Origin: CAZDDI01 sp964504195
Lineage (GTDB): Bacteria > Chloroflexota > Anaerolineae > B4-G1 > SLSP01
Length of the DNA: 7,379 bases
Reading direction: 5' to 3'
Assembly: GCA_964504195.1 (NCBI GenBank)
Contig: CAZDDI010000109.1
Span: forward strand, 1-7,379
Both the position numbers and the translations under genes were made by a program. The notes beneath the pieces were generated by a model. The model had not been told where the DNA came from and did no database searches. It was given only the letters and a program-made list of their open reading frames with translations. Within the stretch, counting starts at the first letter, position 1, and the number at the start of each line of letters is the position of its first letter. Below are positions 4,637-7,379 of this stretch, one piece after another.

Positions 4637-6172
4637 TCAAGGATTTAAGCCAGTATGTTGAATCGCATTAGTCGGCTCCCAGCATTCGCAAGCCGTGCGC
4701 ACCTCACCGTTACGGGTCAACGTACCGCTGTAAGCACGCTCGGTCGCCCCAGCCCGCCAGCCATCCATCACCAGCGGCCATTGCGGATGCTCAGCAGCAA
4801 TCCATACGCCGTTGAAGCGCCGTGCAAAGTGTAGATGTGTTGCATAAGAGACACCGCCCTCACAGGAAGGATGTCCAATGGGATCGCCCGTCTGCAACGC
4901 GGCCCCAACAGGCACGCGCCCCTCGGTCGCAATATGCAGGTACAACAACACCCAACCTGTACCTGCAAAGCCATCCCCATCCAGGTCTTGCAACACCATC
5001 CCATGGTCGCTGTAAACGATCAGACCAGGCGCTGCCGCCGTCGCCCGTTGCAGGGCACGGGTACAACCCAACGGCTCCGTGCCAGGAACGAAGTCCAATG
5101 CAGCCCAGGCACTGCCAGCATCCCAGCCCCCATGCGGCCCGCCAGTGTAATACCAAGTCTCACCACGTGGCCAAGGCAATGCCAATAACGGAGTCGCCCC
5201 ATCCAACGGCAACAACGGCTCCACTGCATAGCTAAAAGGATCACCAAACAACGTCCGGTAAGTCATCAAAAAACCCTGAGGATCGTTCGGATTGAGCGAA
5301 GCCTCCCACGCATCATACGTCTGCCCAAAAAGCAATGCGCACTGCACCCCCGCCGTACCCGCGTTGATCTCAGACGAGAGCTGCACGTACTCTCCGCTAT
5401 CGAGCTGCACTACCCATAAAGAATTATTTACCCAACCGTAAAAACCTCGGTTGAGGCCGTTCGCGGCCAGACTGAGTTGCAAATACAAACCATCCCAATA
5501 CTCGCGCTCGTAGCCCAAGGGATACATGCGCGCCTCCGGTGAGGGGGCTGGATTTGTAAGCCAACCGCCACGCAACTCCAACAATGCAAGTAAAACACGC
5601 GGCCCAACGCTATATTGCCGGGCTACCAGCTCAACCACCTCGGAGGCGCTATACCAACGGCCCTCGATTTCCTCACCATATTGATTGAACCAGCCCGAAT
5701 AACGCGCCGTTACCTCAGCCACCGAGAACCCGACATAACCCGGCCCATAAACCAGTTCACTATCTGGCAGCAACCGATGCGCTGGGGCAGTACGCGAGGG
5801 CACTTGTGAGACCTGCAATACCTGTCCCACCGCCAACGCATCAGGGTTGGCAAGCGCGTTCAAAGCGATCAAAGAATCCACAGTTACCGCGTACCGTTGC
5901 GCAATGCTGAACAATGTCTCGCCACGCGCTACTGTGTGAAAGACTGTAATAGTCTCCGGGACCTGACGCACGGGCAACGGAGTGGGTGTGGTGAGCAGGC
6001 CCGAAACAACGGGGAACGCAATCGTGGACATCGGCGTCACGGGCTCATGTAGCGGCCAGGCTTCCACATCCACACCGTCAGGACGAGTACATGCCACCAG
6101 CAGGATTACCAGCGCAAGCCATCGCCAAACAGAGAAACGCAAAGGAAAACCTCTAAGCTGACGTAGAACCAT
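4637..6172 (-). CDS. Lipoprotein with LysM domain and LasA-type M23 metallopeptidase domain
   Basis: This is a predicted cell-envelope peptidoglycan hydrolase of 511 residues. A lipoprotein signal ends in LVAC, with lipidated Cys28. A Thr/Pro-rich linker follows, then a LysM domain at about 77-122 (HTVARGETLFSIAQRY...) for peptidoglycan binding. The region at 140-330 is unassigned. The peptidase domain covers about 340-470. His347 and Asp360, 13 residues apart (GGPH...ALDF), match the spacing of the zinc ligands of LasA/beta-lytic (M23A) enzymes better than the short HxxxD of LytM, although HGGWD (347-351) could mimic the latter. His446-Leu-His448 supplies the catalytic and third zinc positions; YSDHG (387-391) matches a further conserved His. 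All ligands are present, so it is probably active. The ATG at 6172 overlaps the prs end by 20 nt. A TTG at 6142 behind AGAGG would avoid the overlap and give a compact signal peptide (MRFSVWRWLA...). Confidence 0.88.
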   Translation of the reverse strand: MVLRQLRGFPLRFSVWRWLALVILLVACTRPDGVDVEAWPLHEPVTPMSTIAFPVVSGLLTTPTPLPVRQVPETITVFHTVARGETLFSIAQRYAVTVDSLIALNALANPDALAVGQVLQVSQVPSRTAPAHRLLPDSELVYGPGYVGFSVAEVTARYSGWFNQYGEEIEGRWYSASEVVELVARQYSVGPRVLLALLELRGGWLTNPAPSPEARMYPLGYEREYWDGLYLQLSLAANGLNRGFYGWVNNSLWVVQLDSGEYVQLSSEINAGTAGVQCALLFGQTYDAWEASLNPNDPQGFLMTYRTLFGDPFSYAVEPLLPLDGATPLLALPWPRGETWYYTGGPHGGWDAGSAWAALDFVPGTEPLGCTRALQRATAAAPGLIVYSDHGMVLQDLDGDGFAGTGWVLLYLHIATEGRVPVGAALQTGDPIGHPSCEGGVSYATHLHFARRFNGVWIAAEHPQWPLVMDGWRAGATERAYSGTLTRNGEVRTACECWEPTNAIQHTGLNP

Positions 6173-7133
6173 CCCAATACTCAAAAAGCGCACCAACCGA
6201 TTCGCCACGCACGTTGCGCCGCACGACCTCACCAAAGATATGCCCTACCGGTAACACTGTCAAACGTTCGGGGCAGCTGTCTTTGCGTAAGGGAACTGTA
6301 TTACTAATAATGATTTCGTCAATTTCCTCGATAGCATTTAGCGCAGCCACGGCATTACCAGTGAAGAGTCCGTGCGTGCCAACCACAGTAACACGTGAAA
6401 CGCCCTCTTTACGCAAAACGCGAATCGTCTCAATGATTGTACCACCAGTAGCAATCTCATCATCCAGTAAAATCACACGCTTACCACGCACGTCACCCAT
6501 AATACTGCTCACCGCGACTGAATCATCGCCCAAGCGCATTTTCTCACCAGCTGCAGCCGGCAAGTGCAACGCACGCGCTAGATTTACCGCTCGCTTAGCA
6601 TGTCCAATATCTGGAGCTAGCACTACAGCATTGCTCAAGTCCTGCTGCTTAAAATGTTTCACAAATACCGAATGTGCCGTCAAGTGATCAGTAGGAATAC
6701 TGAAGAAACCATGCACCTGCGGTGAATGCAAGGTCATCGTAATAACATGATTAGCCCCCGAAGTCACCATCAAATCAGCTACTAAACGCCCAGCAATGGA
6801 GATACGTGCGGCATCCTTTTTGTCGGAACGCGCATAGGAATAGTAGGGAATAATTGCATGAATGCTACGCGCGCCTGCACCACGAGCCGTATCCATCATC
6901 AACAACAGCTCCAGCAAATTATCGCTACAGGGGGGCGAAATCGGCTGTACAATAAAAACTTGCTTAGAGCGCACACTGACTCCCAGTTGAATGTAGAAAT
7001 TGTCATTGGAGAACTTACGGATATGTGTAGGACTCAGCTCCAGGCCCAGATATGCAGCAATATCTTTAGCCAAACCCTTATGCGCCGTGCCACTAAAAAT
7101 CAAGGTGTTATCTAAAAGTGCATCGCCAGCCAA
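6153..7133 (-). CDS. prs: Ribose-phosphate pyrophosphokinase (PRPP synthase)
   Basis: It makes PRPP from ribose 5-phosphate and ATP, for nucleotide, His, Trp and NAD synthesis, in the cytosol. The 326-residue length is normal. Recognisable motifs are the ATP-loop PYYSYARSDKK (96-106; usually PYYGYARQDRK), the metal/His motif TLHSPQVHGFFSIPTDHL (134-151), the catalytic-loop region EKMR (197-200, with Lys198), and the ribose-phosphate loop LLDDEIATGGTI (222-233). It is a divergent member. The FSDGE of classical enzymes is FSNDN (41-45), and the third acidic residue of the usual DDMIDTGGT loop is Ala (DDEIATGGT), closer to phosphoribosyltransferases or archaeal-type enzymes. The start is TTG at 7133, fixed by an 11-nt perfect Shine-Dalgarno; there is no in-frame ATG before residue 79. 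It is the first gene after the rRNA operon terminator and overlaps or abuts the next gene. Confidence 0.93.
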   Translation of the reverse strand: MAGDALLDNTLIFSGTAHKGLAKDIAAYLGLELSPTHIRKFSNDNFYIQLGVSVRSKQVFIVQPISPPCSDNLLELLLMMDTARGAGARSIHAIIPYYSYARSDKKDAARISIAGRLVADLMVTSGANHVITMTLHSPQVHGFFSIPTDHLTAHSVFVKHFKQQDLSNAVVLAPDIGHAKRAVNLARALHLPAAAGEKMRLGDDSVAVSSIMGDVRGKRVILLDDEIATGGTIIETIRVLRKEGVSRVTVVGTHGLFTGNAVAALNAIEEIDEIIISNTVPLRKDSCPERLTVLPVGHIFGEVVRRNVRGESVGALFEYWDGSTSA

Positions 7134-7136
7134 GGT

Positions 7137-7147
7137 TCACCTCCTTA
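7137..7147 (-). promoter_or_regulatory. Full-length Shine-Dalgarno deciding the TTG start of prs
   Basis: The minus strand reads TAAGGAGGTGA, complementary over all 11 bases to the conserved 3' end of 16S rRNA, followed by ACC and TTG. Such an extended site can offset the weak TTG codon and fixes the start at 7133. Confidence 0.88.
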
Positions 7148-7183
7148 CAAGAAGACATCGTAACCACTCAGGCACAACACACT

Positions 7184-7208
7184 CATAAAGTGATAAGTGT
7201 AATAAGTG
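7184..7208 (-). repeat. Short direct repeats CACTTAT / CACTTAT / CACTTTAT in the prs leader
   Basis: On the minus strand CACTTAT occurs at 7202-7208 and 7193-7199, and CACTTTATG follows at 7184-7192. The first two starts are 9 bp apart and the third follows directly. They lie between the predicted -10 and the prs Shine-Dalgarno, where an operator could sit. Three short AT-rich repeats may be coincidence. Confidence 0.35.
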
Positions 7209-7231
7209 CGCTGCACCTAAGGCTCAAGGCT

Positions 7232-7260
7232 ATTGTACCACACTCCTCAGCAAAGCGAAA
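7232..7260 (-). promoter_or_regulatory. Probable extended -10 promoter for the prs operon
   Basis: The minus strand carries TGGTACAAT, an extended -10 (TGn plus TACAAT at 7232-7237). At 17-bp spacing the -35 position reads TTTCGC (7255-7260), a poor match, which the TG extension may compensate. Transcription would begin near 7225, giving a leader of about 90 nt. A second, weaker candidate (TTGAGC, 17 bp, TATTAC) lies closer to the gene. Confidence 0.55.
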
Positions 7261-7285
7261 AACGTAGAACACGTCAAGAGAACGC

Positions 7286-7321
7286 AAAAAAACTCCACCG
7301 CGATTAAATCACGGTGGAGTT
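7286..7321 (-). terminator. Intrinsic terminator of the rRNA operon
   Basis: On the minus strand a hairpin (ACTCCACCG pairing with CGGTGGAGT, extended by a G-U wobble and GAT/ATC around a TTA loop) is followed by a run of seven T (7286-7292, part of which lies at the stem foot). The wobble is G-U only in the minus-strand RNA and would be C-A in the plus-strand RNA, confirming orientation. It lies about 20 nt beyond the 5S 3' end. Confidence 0.92.
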
Positions 7322-7339
7322 AAATATAAATAGAAAAGT

Positions 7340-7379
7340 CCTTTGGCGATGACCTACTCTCCCAGGGGGCTGCCCCCCC
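7340..7379 (-). rRNA. rrf: 5S ribosomal RNA, 3' end (truncated by the window edge)
   Basis: The minus strand enters the window as a G-run/GCA/C-run helix, then TGGGAGAGTAGGTC, then ATCGCCAAAGG. This is the conserved 3' third of bacterial 5S rRNA: helix IV, the GAGAGUAGG segment, and the 3' strand of helix I with the CGCCA core. Only about 40 of roughly 115 nt are present; the exact 3' end (about 7340) is estimated from the helix I sequence. It is presumably the last gene of an rRNA operon beyond the right edge. Confidence 0.88.

Noticed and set aside
4620..4640. In-frame TTG start giving xthA seven extra residues
   Set aside because: It would overlap the end of the lipoprotein gene, has no good SD, and adds MRYLRSI ahead of a normal family N-terminus; the ATG at 4619 has GAGGAG.
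7232..7277. TTGACG (7272-7277) as the -35 partner of TACAAT
   Set aside because: The spacing is 34 bp, about twice what sigma70 allows, and no acceptable -10 lies 16-18 bp downstream of it.

Overview
The window looks like an ordinary chromosomal segment of a Chloroflexota-type bacterium (Anaerolineae-like is my best guess). The support is the architecture: a degenerate class III cyclase, NTPase and TPR protein, a lipoprotein with a LysM domain and a LasA-type M23 peptidase, and moderate GC with AT-rich intergenic promoters. The taxonomic call is an inference; no marker gene here is decisive, because only the last ~40 nt of a 5S rRNA is present. All well-supported genes lie on the minus strand, so transcription runs from the right edge to the left.

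Right side (7379 to 3834). The 3' end of a 5S rRNA is followed by a strong intrinsic terminator (7286-7321). A promoter-like segment with an extended -10 then precedes prs (PRPP synthase), which starts at TTG behind a perfect 11-nt Shine-Dalgarno. Its end overlaps, or nearly abuts, the start of a LysM/M23 lipoprotein. The xthA-type exonuclease III follows 17 nt later. The three genes are packed as one probable operon: nucleotide precursor supply, cell-wall hydrolysis or sensing, and DNA repair. No single pathway joins them.

Middle (3469-3833). This is a 365-bp gene-free stretch packed with structure. It holds a 15-bp-period C-tract repeat that reads as a potential G-quadruplex on the minus strand, three very strong hairpins in a row, an AT-rich inverted repeat, and two related AAACC/GGTTT palindromes near its edges. 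It looks like a repetitive palindromic element of the kind scattered through genomes.

Left side (3468 to 1). A 962-residue multidomain signalling protein has an N-terminal third that is recognisably a class III nucleotidyl cyclase, but it has lost both metal-binding aspartates and the segment carrying the catalytic Asn. A STAND/NB-ARC-like NTPase with partly eroded motifs and seven TPRs of exactly 40 residues follow. Downstream, under a textbook sigma70 promoter (TTGACA, 16 bp, TATAAT), is an 89-residue secreted protein built of 12-residue Ala/Pro/Thr repeats. A hairpin (97-121) separates it from what may be the C-terminal end of a convergent plus-strand gene at the left edge.

The least ordinary items are the pseudo-cyclase/STAND/TPR protein, the strongly promoted small repeat protein beside it, and the structured intergenic block. 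I see no mobile element with a transposase, no CRISPR array and no tRNA.
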